Source: Clavibacter sp. VKM Ac-2872 (GTDB lineage: Bacteria > Actinomycetota > Actinomycetes > Actinomycetales > Microbacteriaceae). From it: a DNA stretch of 64,000 nucleotides. The stretch covers positions 283,168 through 347,167 of the forward strand of contig NZ_JADKRR010000003.1 in assembly GCF_015351105.1 (NCBI RefSeq), given 5' to 3'. Position numbers and translations under genes: made by a program. The notes beneath the pieces are model-generated. The model worked only from the letters and a program-made list of their open reading frames with translations, was not told where the DNA came from and ran no database searches. Positions 54,666 through 63,685 of the stretch are shown one piece after another. The stretch's first letter is position 1, and each line of letters starts with the position of its first letter.

Positions 54666-55040
54666 ATGGACGAGGACGAGCACCCCGAGCTCGCGGGCTA
54701 CGAGCCGCACCGCCCGCGGAGCCTGCGCAGCAGGCGCACGCTCGTCGTGATGCGGGTCGTCGTCGTGGTCGGGATCGTCAGCCTGCTGCTCCCCGGCGTC
54801 GTCACCATGGTGCGCGTGGGCGCGAGCACGGCCGACATGGCCTGCAAGGACTTCGTGGCGTACGAGCGGCCCGACTCCCCCTCCTACGAGGTGCGGTTCC
54901 AGCTGTTCGGGCCGGGCGTCGTGGGGTACGAGTGCTACACGAAGTACGCCTTCGGCGGCGACGAGCACATCACGTCGCTCGGGCTCATCCCGTCGGGGCG
55001 CGTCGCACGCGAGGTCGTCGAACGGAACTCCCGGGACTGA
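54666..55040 (+). CDS. Small single-pass membrane protein, unknown function
   Basis: A 124-aa protein with a short acidic and basic cytoplasmic N-terminus, one helix (VVVVVGIVSLLLPGVVTMV, about 30-50) and an outer domain of about 70 residues with two Cys (DMACKDF and GYECYTK) that may bridge. The outer part holds RFQLFGPGVVGYECY. Related small proteins are common in actinobacteria without a known role. It is divergent from the four-Cys secreted protein, which also lacks a function. Confidence 0.6.
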   Translation: MDEDEHPELAGYEPHRPRSLRSRRTLVVMRVVVVVGIVSLLLPGVVTMVRVGASTADMACKDFVAYERPDSPSYEVRFQLFGPGVVGYECYTKYAFGGDEHITSLGLIPSGRVAREVVERNSRD

Positions 55041-55071
55041 TCCCGGAGCCGCCCGCACGGGCGACCCGGGA
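55041..55071. terminator. Terminator between the small membrane gene and prs
   Basis: TCCCGG pairs with CCGGGA at the ends, and CGCCCG with a GGGCG arm inside, with a small bulge. It lies between convergent genes. Confidence 0.55.
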
Positions 55072-55085
55072 GACGGCGCCTCGGC

Positions 55086-56063
55086 CTAGGCGGCGCCGTC
55101 GAACATGCTCGTGACGGATCCGTCGTCGAACACCTCGTGGATGGCCCGGGCCAGCAGCGGCGCGATGGGCAGCACCGTGAGCTTGTCCCAGCGCTTCTCC
55201 TCGGGGATCGGGAGCGAGTCCGTGACCACGACCGAGTCGATGTGCGGGCTGTTCAGGATCTGCGTCGCCGGGTCCGAGAAGACCGCGTGCGTGGCCGCGA
55301 CGACGACGCCCGTGGCGCCGTTCTTCTTCAGGGCCTCGGCGGCGGAGACGATGGTGCGGCCGGTGTCGATGAGGTCGTCCACCAGGAGGCACACGCGACC
55401 GGCGACGTCGCCGACGATCTCGTGCACGGTGACCTGGTTGTGCACCTTCGGGTCGCGGCGCTTGTGGATGATGGCGAGCGGGGCGCCGAGCTTGTCGCTC
55501 CAGATGTCGGCGACGCGCACGCGGCCCATGTCGGGCGAGACGACCGTGAGGGTCTTGGAGTCGAGCACCGAGCGCATGTGCTCGAGGAGCACGGGCATGG
55601 CGAAGAGGTGGTCGACGGGGCCGTCGAAGAAGCCCTGGATCTGCGCCGCGTGCAGGTCGACCGACATGATGCGGTCCGCGCCCGCGGCCTTGAAGAGGTC
55701 GGCGACGAGGCGGGCCGAGATCGGCTCGCGGCCGCGGCCCTTCTTGTCCTGGCGCGCGTACGGGTAGAACGGGGCGACCACGGTGATGCGCTTGGCCGAG
55801 GCCCGCTTCATCGCGTCGACCATGATGAGCTGCTCCATGAGCCACTCGTTGATGGGGGCCGTGTGCGACTGGATGACGAACGCGTCGCTGCCGCGGACGC
55901 TCTCGTCGTACCGGATGTAGAGCTCGCCGTTGGCGAAGGTCCGCGCGTCCGTGTGCACGAGGCTCGTCTCGAGCTCCTCCGCGATCTGCTCGGCGAGCTC
56001 GGGGTGCGCGCGACCCGTGACGATCACGAGCCGCTTCTCTCCGGCGGTCTTGATTGCGGACAC
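55086..56063 (-). CDS. prs: Ribose-phosphate pyrophosphokinase
   Basis: Makes PRPP from ribose-5-phosphate and ATP. The 325-aa protein shows RYDESVRGSDAFVIQSH, SVDLHAAQIQGFFDGPVDHL, VVSPDMGRVRVADIW and the PRPP-binding loop VCLLVDDLIDTGRTIVSAA. It follows glmU by 14 bp on the same strand, the conserved actinobacterial glmU-prs operon (Rv1018c-Rv1017c). Confidence 0.97.
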   Translation of the reverse strand: MSAIKTAGEKRLVIVTGRAHPELAEQIAEELETSLVHTDARTFANGELYIRYDESVRGSDAFVIQSHTAPINEWLMEQLIMVDAMKRASAKRITVVAPFYPYARQDKKGRGREPISARLVADLFKAAGADRIMSVDLHAAQIQGFFDGPVDHLFAMPVLLEHMRSVLDSKTLTVVSPDMGRVRVADIWSDKLGAPLAIIHKRRDPKVHNQVTVHEIVGDVAGRVCLLVDDLIDTGRTIVSAAEALKKNGATGVVVAATHAVFSDPATQILNSPHIDSVVVTDSLPIPEEKRWDKLTVLPIAPLLARAIHEVFDDGSVTSMFDGAA

Positions 56064-56077
56064 GGGACTCCGTCTCG

Positions 56078-57622
56078 TCAGTGCTGCTCGGTGTGCTCGG
56101 TCCCGGACGGAACGTCCTGGTGCCCCTCGGCGGCCTCGACGGCGGCCCGGGCCTCGGGGGTGCCCGGTCGCTTCGCCTCGGTCCAGCCGACCATGTTGCG
56201 TTGCGGCGCCACCGAGATGCCGAGTGCGCCGGGCGGGACGTCCTTGCGGATGACGGCACCGGCACCCGTGTAGGAGCCGGTACCGATACTAACCGGTGCG
56301 ACCAGGACGTTCCGCGAGCCGAGGTGCACGTGGTCGCCCACCTCGGTGTGGTGCTTCGCGTGCCCGTCGTAGTTCGCGAAGATCGCGCCGGCGCCGATGT
56401 TGGTGTGCTCGCCGATGGTGGCGTCGCCCACGTAGCTGAGGTGCGGGACCTTGCTGCCGGCGCCGATCTCCGCGTTCTTCGTCTCGACGTAGGCGCCGAT
56501 CTTCCCGTCGTCGCCGAGGCGCGTCCCGGGTCGCAGGAAGGAGAACGGGCCGACCGTCGCGCGGGCGCCGATGACGGCCAGCTCCGCGTCGGTGCGGCGG
56601 ACCACGGCGTCCTCGCCGACCTCGGTGTCGCGGAGGGTCGTGTCGGGGCCGACCGTCGCGCCGGTCGCGACCGTGGAGGCGCCGAGGATCTGCGTGCCCG
56701 GGAGGACCGTGACGTCGGCGGCGAGCGTGGCCTTGACGTCGATCCAGGTGGTGCGCGGGTCCTGGATCGTCACGCCCGCGAGCTGCCAGCGCCGGATGAT
56801 GCGCGCGTTCAGCTCGGTGGCCGCCGCCGTGAGCTGGACGCGGTCGTTGATGCCGGCGACGAGCCAGCTGTCGCGCACCGGCAGGCCCTCGATGGCGCCG
56901 CCCGCGCGGCGGATCACGTCGGCCGCGTCGGTGAGGTACTTCTCGCGCTGCGCGTTGTCGGTGCCGATGGCGCCGAGGGTCTGCCGGAGCGCCTCCGCGT
57001 CGAACACGTAGACGCCCGCGTTGACCTCGTCGATGCGGAGCTGATCGCCGGTCGCGTCCTTCTGCTCGACGATGGCCTCGAACGCGCCGTCCTGGCCGCG
57101 GATGATGCGGCCGTTGCCGGTCGGGTCGTCGAGGCGCGCGGTGAGGAGGGTCAGGTCGTTGCGCGCCTGGCGGTGGGCGGAGACGAGCGAGCGGAGGGTC
57201 GCGGCGTCGAGCAGCGGCACGTCGCCCGAGAGCACGACGACCTGGCCGGTGAAGCCCTCGGGCAGGGCCGTGATGCCCACCTCGACCGCGCGGCCGGTGC
57301 CGGGGATCTCGTCCTGGTCGACCACGAGCGCCTGCGGCGACAGCGCGCGCACGACCTCGACGACCTGGTCACGATCGTGGCGGACGACCGTGACGATGTG
57401 GCGCGCGCCGAGCTCCTCCGCGGTCGCGAGCACGTGGCCGACGAGCGGCAGGCCCGCGAGCGGGTGCAGGACCTTCGGGAGGCGCGAGCGCATGCGGGTG
57501 CCCTGGCCGGCGGCGAGGATCACGACCGCGATGGAGGGGCTGCGCGGCTCGCCGTCCACGTCGAGCTCGCCCGTCACGATGGGGATCTCGCGGGTCGTCG
57601 GCGTGATGTCTGAGTCGGTCAT
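56078..57622 (-). CDS. glmU: Bifunctional GlcNAc-1-P uridyltransferase / GlcN-1-P acetyltransferase
   Basis: Makes UDP-GlcNAc for peptidoglycan. The N-terminal pyrophosphorylase domain has VVILAAGQGTRMRSRLPKVL; the C-terminal left-handed beta helix has repeated hexapeptides through IGAYVETKNAEIGAGSKVPH and GAGAIFANYDGHAKHHTEVG. Length is 514 aa with a charged tail beyond the helix. tRNA-Gln lies upstream, as often seen near glmU in actinobacteria. Confidence 0.96.
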   Translation of the reverse strand: MTDSDITPTTREIPIVTGELDVDGEPRSPSIAVVILAAGQGTRMRSRLPKVLHPLAGLPLVGHVLATAEELGARHIVTVVRHDRDQVVEVVRALSPQALVVDQDEIPGTGRAVEVGITALPEGFTGQVVVLSGDVPLLDAATLRSLVSAHRQARNDLTLLTARLDDPTGNGRIIRGQDGAFEAIVEQKDATGDQLRIDEVNAGVYVFDAEALRQTLGAIGTDNAQREKYLTDAADVIRRAGGAIEGLPVRDSWLVAGINDRVQLTAAATELNARIIRRWQLAGVTIQDPRTTWIDVKATLAADVTVLPGTQILGASTVATGATVGPDTTLRDTEVGEDAVVRRTDAELAVIGARATVGPFSFLRPGTRLGDDGKIGAYVETKNAEIGAGSKVPHLSYVGDATIGEHTNIGAGAIFANYDGHAKHHTEVGDHVHLGSRNVLVAPVSIGTGSYTGAGAVIRKDVPPGALGISVAPQRNMVGWTEAKRPGTPEARAAVEAAEGHQDVPSGTEHTEQH

Positions 57623-57670
57623 GGCGATCTCCCTGATCCTCGTGCGTCTGTCCGGCGCGGCCGGCGGGCG

Positions 57671-57745
57671 TGGCTCCGCCCCCAGGATTCGAACCTGGAC
57701 CTCACAGCTCCAAAGGCTGAAGTGCTGCCGTTACACCAAGGCGGA
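57671..57745 (-). tRNA. tRNA-Gln(TTG)
   Basis: Cloverleaf with acceptor TCCGCCT/GGGCGGA, anticodon stem CAGC/GCTG around loop CTTTGGA (anticodon TTG), T arm CCAGG-TTCGAAT-CCTGG, discriminator G and an encoded CCA. It reads CAA and CAG glutamine codons. Confidence 0.93.
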
Positions 57746-57822
57746 CCGCTCACGGTCCGGCCGTGCGCACGACGAGTCTGCCAGAGGTGCCCGCGGGCGG
57801 AGGACTCGCGTCCGGCGGGGAG

Positions 57823-58215
57823 TCAGGCGCCGCGCGCGCGGCGTCGGCGGAGGACGCCGCGGATCCGCAGCGCCAGGAGGAGCGCGCCGCCGACCGCGAG
57901 CCCCACGGCCCCGCCGACGGGCACGCGCGCGTCGAAGGCGCCCTGCTGGAAGGGCCACAGCTGGCTGGCGAGGGCGGCGATCCCGAGCAGGAGCGGCGTC
58001 AGCACCGCCGCGACGAGGGCCTCCTGCGACGGGGTCATGGGCTCGGCGTCGCGTCGGCGATCGCGGATCGTCGTGCCGACGAGGGCGCCCCACATCGGCA
58101 GCGCCAGGCCCAGGTTCGCGACCGGGACCAGGAGGACGGCGACGACGAGGGCCAGCCCGAACCCGCCCACGTACCACCACGGCATGACGGAGCGGAGGGA
58201 GGGGAGGTCGGCCAT
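57823..58215 (-). CDS. Small four-helix membrane protein, unknown function
   Basis: A 130-aa protein with about four hydrophobic segments beginning WWYVGGFGLALVVAVLLV and ending in an Arg-rich cytoplasmic tail. A TAGCGT element lies 8 bases before the chosen ATG and overlaps its GAGGAG; the open frame runs further upstream into the opposite MarR gene. No family is recognised. It is divergent from marR, so that regulator may control it. Confidence 0.6.
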   Translation of the reverse strand: MADLPSLRSVMPWWYVGGFGLALVVAVLLVPVANLGLALPMWGALVGTTIRDRRRDAEPMTPSQEALVAAVLTPLLLGIAALASQLWPFQQGAFDARVPVGGAVGLAVGGALLLALRIRGVLRRRRARGA

Positions 58216-58267
58216 GCTCCTCACGCTAGCGACCGGGCGCACGCCCCCGGACCGGCATGATGGGGGG

Positions 58268-58771
58268 ATGCCCAGCCGCGACGAGGTCGACCGCATCGTC
58301 GACGCGTGGCGGCGCGAGCGGCCCGACCTCGACTTCTCCCCGCTCGAGGTGCTGTCGCGCGTCGGCCGCCTGTCGCGTCTGCTGGAGCGCGCCCGGCGCT
58401 CGGCGTTCCAGGAGTCGGAGCTCGAGTCGTGGGAGTTCGACGTGCTGTCGGCGCTGCGACGGGCGGGCGATCCGTACCAGCTGAGCCCCAAGGCCCTCCT
58501 GCAGCAGACGCTCGTCTCCTCGGGCACCATGACGAACCGCATCGACCGGCTCGTCGCGCGCGGTCTCGTGGAGCGGCGGACGGACCCGCACGACGGGCGC
58601 GGGATCCTCGTGGTCATGTCGGACGCGGGCCGCACGCGCGTCGACACCGCCATCACCCGGCTCGTCGCCGAGGAGGCGGAGCTGCTCGACACGATGCCGG
58701 GCGCCGACCGCGACGTGCTCGCGGGGCTGCTGCGGCAGCTGATCCTCGACCTCGACGACGACGGGGTTTGA
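58268..58771 (+). CDS. MarR family transcriptional regulator
   Basis: A 167-aa winged-helix regulator. The DNA-binding core runs from WEFDVLSALRRAG through LSPKALLQQTLVSSGTMTNRIDRLVARGLVERR to DGRGILVVMSDAG, here the standard recognition helix and wing. GGGGGG precedes the ATG. It is divergent from the small membrane protein with 52 bp between, the typical layout for a MarR controlling itself and its neighbour. Confidence 0.9.
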   Translation: MPSRDEVDRIVDAWRRERPDLDFSPLEVLSRVGRLSRLLERARRSAFQESELESWEFDVLSALRRAGDPYQLSPKALLQQTLVSSGTMTNRIDRLVARGLVERRTDPHDGRGILVVMSDAGRTRVDTAITRLVAEEAELLDTMPGADRDVLAGLLRQLILDLDDDGV

Positions 58772-58799
58772 CCTGCCCCTCCCGGGCCGACGCTCCGGC

Positions 58800-59156
58800 T
58801 CAGGCGTGCGCGACGCAGCGGCGCGCGGCCGGGCGGATCTCGAGCCGGCCCGCCGGGATCGCCTCGCCGCACACCTCGCAGCGCCCGTAGGCGCCCGCGT
58901 CGAGGCGCGCGACCGCGGCGTCGACGTCGGCGAGGCGGATGCGCGCCTCGCGGATCATCGCGTCGGACTGCGAGCGCTCGAACGCGAGGGTCGCGCCCTC
59001 GGGGTCGTGCTCGTCGTCGGAGTTGGCGTCCTGGCGCGCCTCGACGATGGCGGCCACGTCGCGGTCGAGGCCGCGGATGAGGGCGAGCGTGTCGGCCCGG
59101 AGCGCGGCGAGGGCCGCGCGCGGATCCAGCCGTGCGGGCGCGGCGTCGTCGACCAC
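58800..59156 (-). CDS. DksA/TraR-type zinc finger protein
   Basis: A 118-aa protein with a helical N-terminal region and a C-terminal finger GRCEVCGEAIPAGRLEIRP followed by ARRCVAHA. The last ligand pair is Cys-x2-His instead of the usual Cys-x2-Cys. DksA-like proteins bind RNA polymerase; the actinobacterial short form is little studied. The GTG start lies 7 bases past the stop of the LLM gene, so they are co-transcribed. Confidence 0.8.
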   Translation of the reverse strand: MVDDAAPARLDPRAALAALRADTLALIRGLDRDVAAIVEARQDANSDDEHDPEGATLAFERSQSDAMIREARIRLADVDAAVARLDAGAYGRCEVCGEAIPAGRLEIRPAARRCVAHA

Positions 59157-59163
59157 GATCCGG

Positions 59164-60177
59164 CTAGGCGGCGACGAGGGCGTGCGCGTCCGCGAGGAGC
59201 TCGACCGAGCGGAGGCGCTCGGGCGTCTGCTGCGAGGCGTGCCCGACGATGACCTCGTCGACGCCCGCCTGCTCCGCGAACCGGTTCGCGTAGTCGGAGA
59301 CCTCGGCGCCGGTGCCCAGCCCTGTGTAGGTCATCATGCTGGCGACGTGCGCGCCGACGGGCGCCTCGAGGAGCCGGTCCAGCTCGTCGTCCGTGAAGGT
59401 CTGCGTGGCCGGGATCTGGCCGCTCTGGCGGAGCAGCATCATGAGGCGCGCGCGGCGGACGCCGGCGAACTGGCGCTCGGCGTCGGCGCGGTCGTCGGCC
59501 GCGATGGCGTTGATGCCCGCGATCGCGTACGGCGCGTCGAGCTGCTCCGACGGGCGGAAGTCGCGGCGGTAGATCGCGATGGCGTCGAGCAGCATGTCGG
59601 GCGCGAAGTGCGACGCGAAGGCGAACGGCAGGCCGAGGGCCGCCGCCAGCTGGGCGCCGAAGGTCGAGGACCCGAGGATGTAGAGGGGCACGCGCGTGCC
59701 GGCGCCGGGCGTCGCGGACACCCCGGGCACCTGGCTCTCGCCGGAGAGGAAGCCCTGCAGCTCGACGACGTCCTCGGGGAAGCGGTCGGAGGATCCCGGG
59801 TCGCGGCGGAGCGCGCGGAACGTGGCCTGGTCGCTGCCGGGGGCGCGGCCGAGGCCGAGGTCGATGCGACCCGGGTGCAGCGTCTCGAGGGTGCCGAACT
59901 GCTCCGCGATGGTGAGCGGCGAGTGGTTCGGCAGCATGACGCCGCCGGACCCGAGCCGGATCGTGGACGTCTGGCTCGCCACGTGCGCGATGAGCACGCT
60001 CGTCGCGCTGGACGCGATCGAGGCCATGTTGTGGTGCTCCGCGTACCAGACGCGGCGGTACCCGCTCCGCTCGGCCTGCTGGGCGAGGGCGACGGACGCG
60101 GCGAAGCTGTCGCGGGCGGTCTCCCCGGGGGCGATGGGGGCGAGGTCGAGGATGGAGAGCGGGACGGTCATGCTCAT
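59164..60177 (-). CDS. LLM-class flavin-dependent oxidoreductase
   Basis: A 337-aa bacterial luciferase-like monooxygenase of the MsnO8/YwcH type. Signatures are [53 protein letters not shown] and a C-terminal EVIVGH. It uses FMNH2 or F420 by family; substrate unknown. Its ATG overlaps the lysE-like stop by 4 bp. Confidence 0.88.
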   Translation of the reverse strand: MSMTVPLSILDLAPIAPGETARDSFAASVALAQQAERSGYRRVWYAEHHNMASIASSATSVLIAHVASQTSTIRLGSGGVMLPNHSPLTIAEQFGTLETLHPGRIDLGLGRAPGSDQATFRALRRDPGSSDRFPEDVVELQGFLSGESQVPGVSATPGAGTRVPLYILGSSTFGAQLAAALGLPFAFASHFAPDMLLDAIAIYRRDFRPSEQLDAPYAIAGINAIAADDRADAERQFAGVRRARLMMLLRQSGQIPATQTFTDDELDRLLEAPVGAHVASMMTYTGLGTGAEVSDYANRFAEQAGVDEVIVGHASQQTPERLRSVELLADAHALVAA

Positions 60178-60983
60178 CCCAACAGCGCGGGTGCCTCGAC
60201 TGTTCCGAGCTGGTCCCGAGCGGGGGCGGCGGGTGAGGCGGCCGTCGTCTCGTCACGGCGCGCGGCGTCCGCGCGACGACGGCGCGCGACCGACCACGCG
60301 GCCACGACACCGGCGAGCGCCGCGCAGACGGCGGTGGCGAGGAGGATCCGCGCCCCCTCCCCCGGCCCGGCCGGCACGAGCGGCAGCAGGATCTGCACGG
60401 CGAGCACGAGCATCACCCCGGCGATCACGGTGTCGAGCACCCGCCAGGCGGCCGGCCGCGCGAGCACGGGCGCGAAGACCCGGGCAGCCGTCGCGATCAG
60501 CGCGAACCAGACGCAGCTGGCGACCATGGCGCCGATGCCGAACGCCCAGCGGCCGTCGCCGTGGCCGGCGGCGACGGATCCGACGAGGAGAACCGTGTCG
60601 AGGTAGACGTGCGGGTTCAGCCAGGTGAGCGCGAGGCAGGCGGCCACCACGGTGCCGAGCGCGCGCGGCGCGGACACGGCGACCGCGAGGCCCCGGGGGG
60701 CGACGGCGCGCAGCAGCGAGAGGGCCGCGTAGCCGGCGAGGAAGCAGGCGCCGAGGATCCGGATGACGACGATCGCCACGGGTGCCGCCTGGATCAGCGC
60801 GCCGACGCCCGCGACGCCGAGGCCGATGAGGATGACGTCGGAGACCGCGCAGATGAGGACCACGACGAGGACGTGCTCGCGCCGCGTGCCCTGCCGCAGC
60901 AGGAACGCGTTCTGCGCGCCGATCGCGGCGATGAGCGAGAAGCCGAGGCCGAAGCCGGAGAGCGCGTGCGCGAGCGGGTGCAT
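60174..60983 (-). CDS. lysE: LysE/ArgO family amino acid exporter
   Basis: Basic amino acid exporter with six helices, 269 aa. It has [15 protein letters not shown] near the N-terminus and [17 protein letters not shown], both typical of LysE, with [17 protein letters not shown] in the middle. An extended Arg/Ala-rich tail follows the last helix. It is divergent from a LysG/ArgP regulator, the standard arrangement for lysine/arginine export control. Confidence 0.92.
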   Translation of the reverse strand: MHPLAHALSGFGLGFSLIAAIGAQNAFLLRQGTRREHVLVVVLICAVSDVILIGLGVAGVGALIQAAPVAIVVIRILGACFLAGYAALSLLRAVAPRGLAVAVSAPRALGTVVAACLALTWLNPHVYLDTVLLVGSVAAGHGDGRWAFGIGAMVASCVWFALIATAARVFAPVLARPAAWRVLDTVIAGVMLVLAVQILLPLVPAGPGEGARILLATAVCAALAGVVAAWSVARRRRADAARRDETTAASPAAPARDQLGTVEAPALLG

Positions 60984-61051
60984 GCCCCCACGGTAAGCAC
61001 CGGGCGCGCATCAGACCAGCTCACGTTCCTGGTGCACCATTAGCATCGCTG
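60984..61051. promoter_or_regulatory. lysE-lysG divergent control region
   Basis: The 68 bases between the exporter and its LysR-type regulator must hold both promoters and the regulator site. An AT-rich patch (CACCATTAGCATCG, about 61036-61049) is next to the regulator start. The site itself cannot be pinned down by eye. Confidence 0.45.
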
Positions 61052-61948
61052 ATGATGGACATCCGCACCGAGCACCTGCGCACCCTGGCCGCCGTCATCG
61101 ACACGGGCACCCTCGACGCGGCCGCCCGCGCGCTCCGGCTCACCCCCTCCGCGGTGAGCCAGCGGATCACGGCCCTCGAGCGCAGCGCAGGACGCGTCCT
61201 GCTCCGCCGCACCCGGCCGGCCACCACGACGGAGGCGGGCGACGCCGTTCTGCGGCACGCGCGCCAGGTGCTCCTGCTCGAGCGCGACCTCGACGGGCTG
61301 CTCGGCGTGGGCGACGGCGACGCGCCCCGCACGGGGACGACGGCCGTGCCCGTCGTCGTGAACGGCGACTCGCTCGCGTCGTGGCTGCTGCCCGCGTTCG
61401 CGGCGCTGGCGGCGGAGACCGGGCAGGCGGTCGAGGTGCTGCGTGAGGACGAGCACCACTCCCTCGACCTGCTGCGCGACGGATCCGCGATGGCCGCCGT
61501 CACGAGCGTGAGGGACCCCGTGCAGGGCTGCACCTCGGAGCGCCTCGGCCGGATGCGGTACCGCGCGCTCGCGACGCCCGCCTACGTCGCCGCGTACCTG
61601 CCCGACGGGCCGACGCCGAGCGCGCTGGCGCTGGCGCCGCTCGTGATGTTCGACCGCAAGGACGCCATGCAGGACCGCTGGCTGCGGGGCCGCCGCGCGC
61701 CTGCCGGCCAGCCGCGCCACTACGTGCCGTCGTCGGCGGAGTTCGTGACGGCGGTCACGCTCGGCATGGGCTGGGGCATGCTGCCCGACCTGCAGAGCGA
61801 GGAGCTCGTCGCGTCGGGCGCGCTCGTGCCGCTCGACGCCGGATCCCACGTGGACGTGGCGCTGCACTGGCAGCGCTGGAGCGTCGACTCCCCCGTGCTC
61901 GCGGAGCTCACCCGGCACGTGCGCACCGCGGCCGCCTCGCTCCGCTAG
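61052..61948 (+). CDS. lysG: LysR family regulator of the LysG/ArgP type
   Basis: A 298-aa activator. The N-terminal winged helix is LRTLAAVIDTGTLDAAARAL with LTPSAVSQRITALE, and the effector domain includes VVVNGDSLASWLLPAF, a hallmark of the ArgP/LysG subgroup, which senses lysine, arginine or histidine. A second Met one codon in is an equal start candidate. It is divergent from its presumed target. Confidence 0.9.
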   Translation: MMDIRTEHLRTLAAVIDTGTLDAAARALRLTPSAVSQRITALERSAGRVLLRRTRPATTTEAGDAVLRHARQVLLLERDLDGLLGVGDGDAPRTGTTAVPVVVNGDSLASWLLPAFAALAAETGQAVEVLREDEHHSLDLLRDGSAMAAVTSVRDPVQGCTSERLGRMRYRALATPAYVAAYLPDGPTPSALALAPLVMFDRKDAMQDRWLRGRRAPAGQPRHYVPSSAEFVTAVTLGMGWGMLPDLQSEELVASGALVPLDAGSHVDVALHWQRWSVDSPVLAELTRHVRTAAASLR

Positions 61949-61986
61949 GGAGCGGGCGGCCACGGAACGCGTCGACGGGGGCCGCG

Positions 61987-62646
61987 TCAGCGCCGGAGCG
62001 CCGCCCGCGCCATCCGGTTGCCGGCGAACTGCACCACCTGCACGAGCACGATGATGACGAGCACCGCCGCCCACGTCACGACCGGCTCGAACTGCCGGTA
62101 GCCGTAGACGATCGCGAAGTTGCCGAGACCGCCGCCGCCGACGGAGCCCGCCACCGCGGTCATGTCCACGATGCCGACGAAGGCGAAGGTGTAGCCGAGG
62201 ATCAGCGGGCCGAGCGCCTCCGGGATCAGCAGCGTGAAGATGATCCGCACCGGGCTCGCGCCCACGGACCGGGCCGCCTCGATCACGCCCGGCTGCACCG
62301 TGAGCAGGTTCTGCTCGACGATGCGGCTGATCGCGAAGGACGCGCCCAGGGACAGCGTGAAGATGATCGCCGGCTGCCCGATGCCGGTGCCCGTGACCAG
62401 GCGGGCGAGGGGCTGGGCCGCGACCAGGAAGATGATGAACGGGATCGGCCGGAAGGTGTTGACGACCACGTTGAGGACCGCGAACACGGCCCGGTTCGGC
62501 AGCAGGCTGCTGGCGCGCGTGAGGTAGAGGCCGAGGCCCATCAGGAGGCCGCCGAGCCCGCCGAACAGGACGGTGAGCAGCACCATCACGAGCGTCTCGA
62601 CCGTGGACTGGCCGAAGAGCGGCAGGAGCGGGGTGAGCGCGTCCAT
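61987..62646 (-). CDS. metI: Methionine ABC transporter permease
   Basis: D-methionine importer channel, 219 aa with five helices. VVNTFRPIPFIIFLVAAQPL is a signature, as is the EAA loop IEAARSVGASPVRIIFTLLIPEAL and DMTAVAGSVGGGGLGNFAI. Its ATG follows the metN stop by one base. Confidence 0.93.
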   Translation of the reverse strand: MDALTPLLPLFGQSTVETLVMVLLTVLFGGLGGLLMGLGLYLTRASSLLPNRAVFAVLNVVVNTFRPIPFIIFLVAAQPLARLVTGTGIGQPAIIFTLSLGASFAISRIVEQNLLTVQPGVIEAARSVGASPVRIIFTLLIPEALGPLILGYTFAFVGIVDMTAVAGSVGGGGLGNFAIVYGYRQFEPVVTWAAVLVIIVLVQVVQFAGNRMARAALRR

Positions 62647-62647
62647 C

Positions 62648-63685
62648 TCAGACCACCTCCGTCACGGTGACGCCGGCGCGGTCGGCCGCGAGCACCTCGT
62701 CGATGCGCGCGGGATCGCCCCCGAGCGCGAGGGTCAGGTTGCCGAACGTGCGGCCCTGGATGTCGGTGATCCCGCCGTGCACGACCTCGAAGGCGATGCC
62801 CGCATCCGCGAGCGCCTGGAACACCTCGGTCTGCGTCGCGCCGCCGTCCGCGAAGGACAGCGCGACCAGCCGGCCGGGATGGCGGCGGCGGAGGCGCTGG
62901 ACCTCGTCCGTCTCGGGGACGCCCGCGACGACCGTGGACACGAATCGGCGGGCCGCGTCGCTCGTGGGACGGGAGAACACGTCGAAGACCTCGCCCTGCT
63001 CGATGACGCGGCCGGAGTCCATGACGGCGACGCGGTGCGCGATGGACTTGATGACCTCCATCTCGTGCGTGATGACGACGATGGTGACGCCCAGCTCCTC
63101 GTTGACCCGGCGCAGCAGCGCGAGGACCTCGCTCGTGGTCTCGGGATCCAGCGCGCTCGTGGCCTCGTCGGCCAGGAGGATCGCGGGGCTCGTCGCCAGC
63201 GCGCGGGCGATGCCGACGCGCTGCTTCTGTCCGCCGGACAGCTCGTCGGGCCGGGCGTGCGCCTTGTCGGCGAGGCCGACGAAGTGCAGCAGGTCGCTGA
63301 TCCGCCGCTGCTGCTGGTCCTTCGGCATGCCCGCGACCGTGAGCGGGTACGCGACGTTGCCCCACACGGTCTTCGAGGTGAAGAGGTTGAACTGCTGGAA
63401 CACCATGCCGATGCCGAGCCGGAGCTTCCGCAGCTCGCGCTCGGGGAGGGCCTGGATCTCGCGGCCGTCGACCGAGACCGTGCCGGAGGTGGGCCGCTCG
63501 AGCGCGTTGACCAGCCGCACGAGCGTGCTCTTCCCGGCGCCCGAGTAGCCGATGATCCCGAACACCTCGCCGCGGCGGATGTCGAGGTCGACGTCGGCGA
63601 GGGCATGGAGCCCCGCATCCCCCTTCGCGCGAGGCGGGTACAGCTTGCCGACGCCGCGCAGGGAGACGTGCGGGGCGTCCGTCAT
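62648..63685 (-). CDS. metN: Methionine ABC transporter ATP-binding protein
   Basis: ATPase of the MetNIQ importer, 345 aa. Walker A is GYSGAGKSTLVRLVN, the signature LSGGQKQRVGIARAL, and Walker B ILLADEATSALDPETT. A C-terminal NIL domain (about 265-345) senses methionine and inhibits transport. The ATG overlaps the metQ stop by 4 bp. Confidence 0.95.
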   Translation of the reverse strand: MTDAPHVSLRGVGKLYPPRAKGDAGLHALADVDLDIRRGEVFGIIGYSGAGKSTLVRLVNALERPTSGTVSVDGREIQALPERELRKLRLGIGMVFQQFNLFTSKTVWGNVAYPLTVAGMPKDQQQRRISDLLHFVGLADKAHARPDELSGGQKQRVGIARALATSPAILLADEATSALDPETTSEVLALLRRVNEELGVTIVVITHEMEVIKSIAHRVAVMDSGRVIEQGEVFDVFSRPTSDAARRFVSTVVAGVPETDEVQRLRRRHPGRLVALSFADGGATQTEVFQALADAGIAFEVVHGGITDIQGRTFGNLTLALGGDPARIDEVLAADRAGVTVTEVV

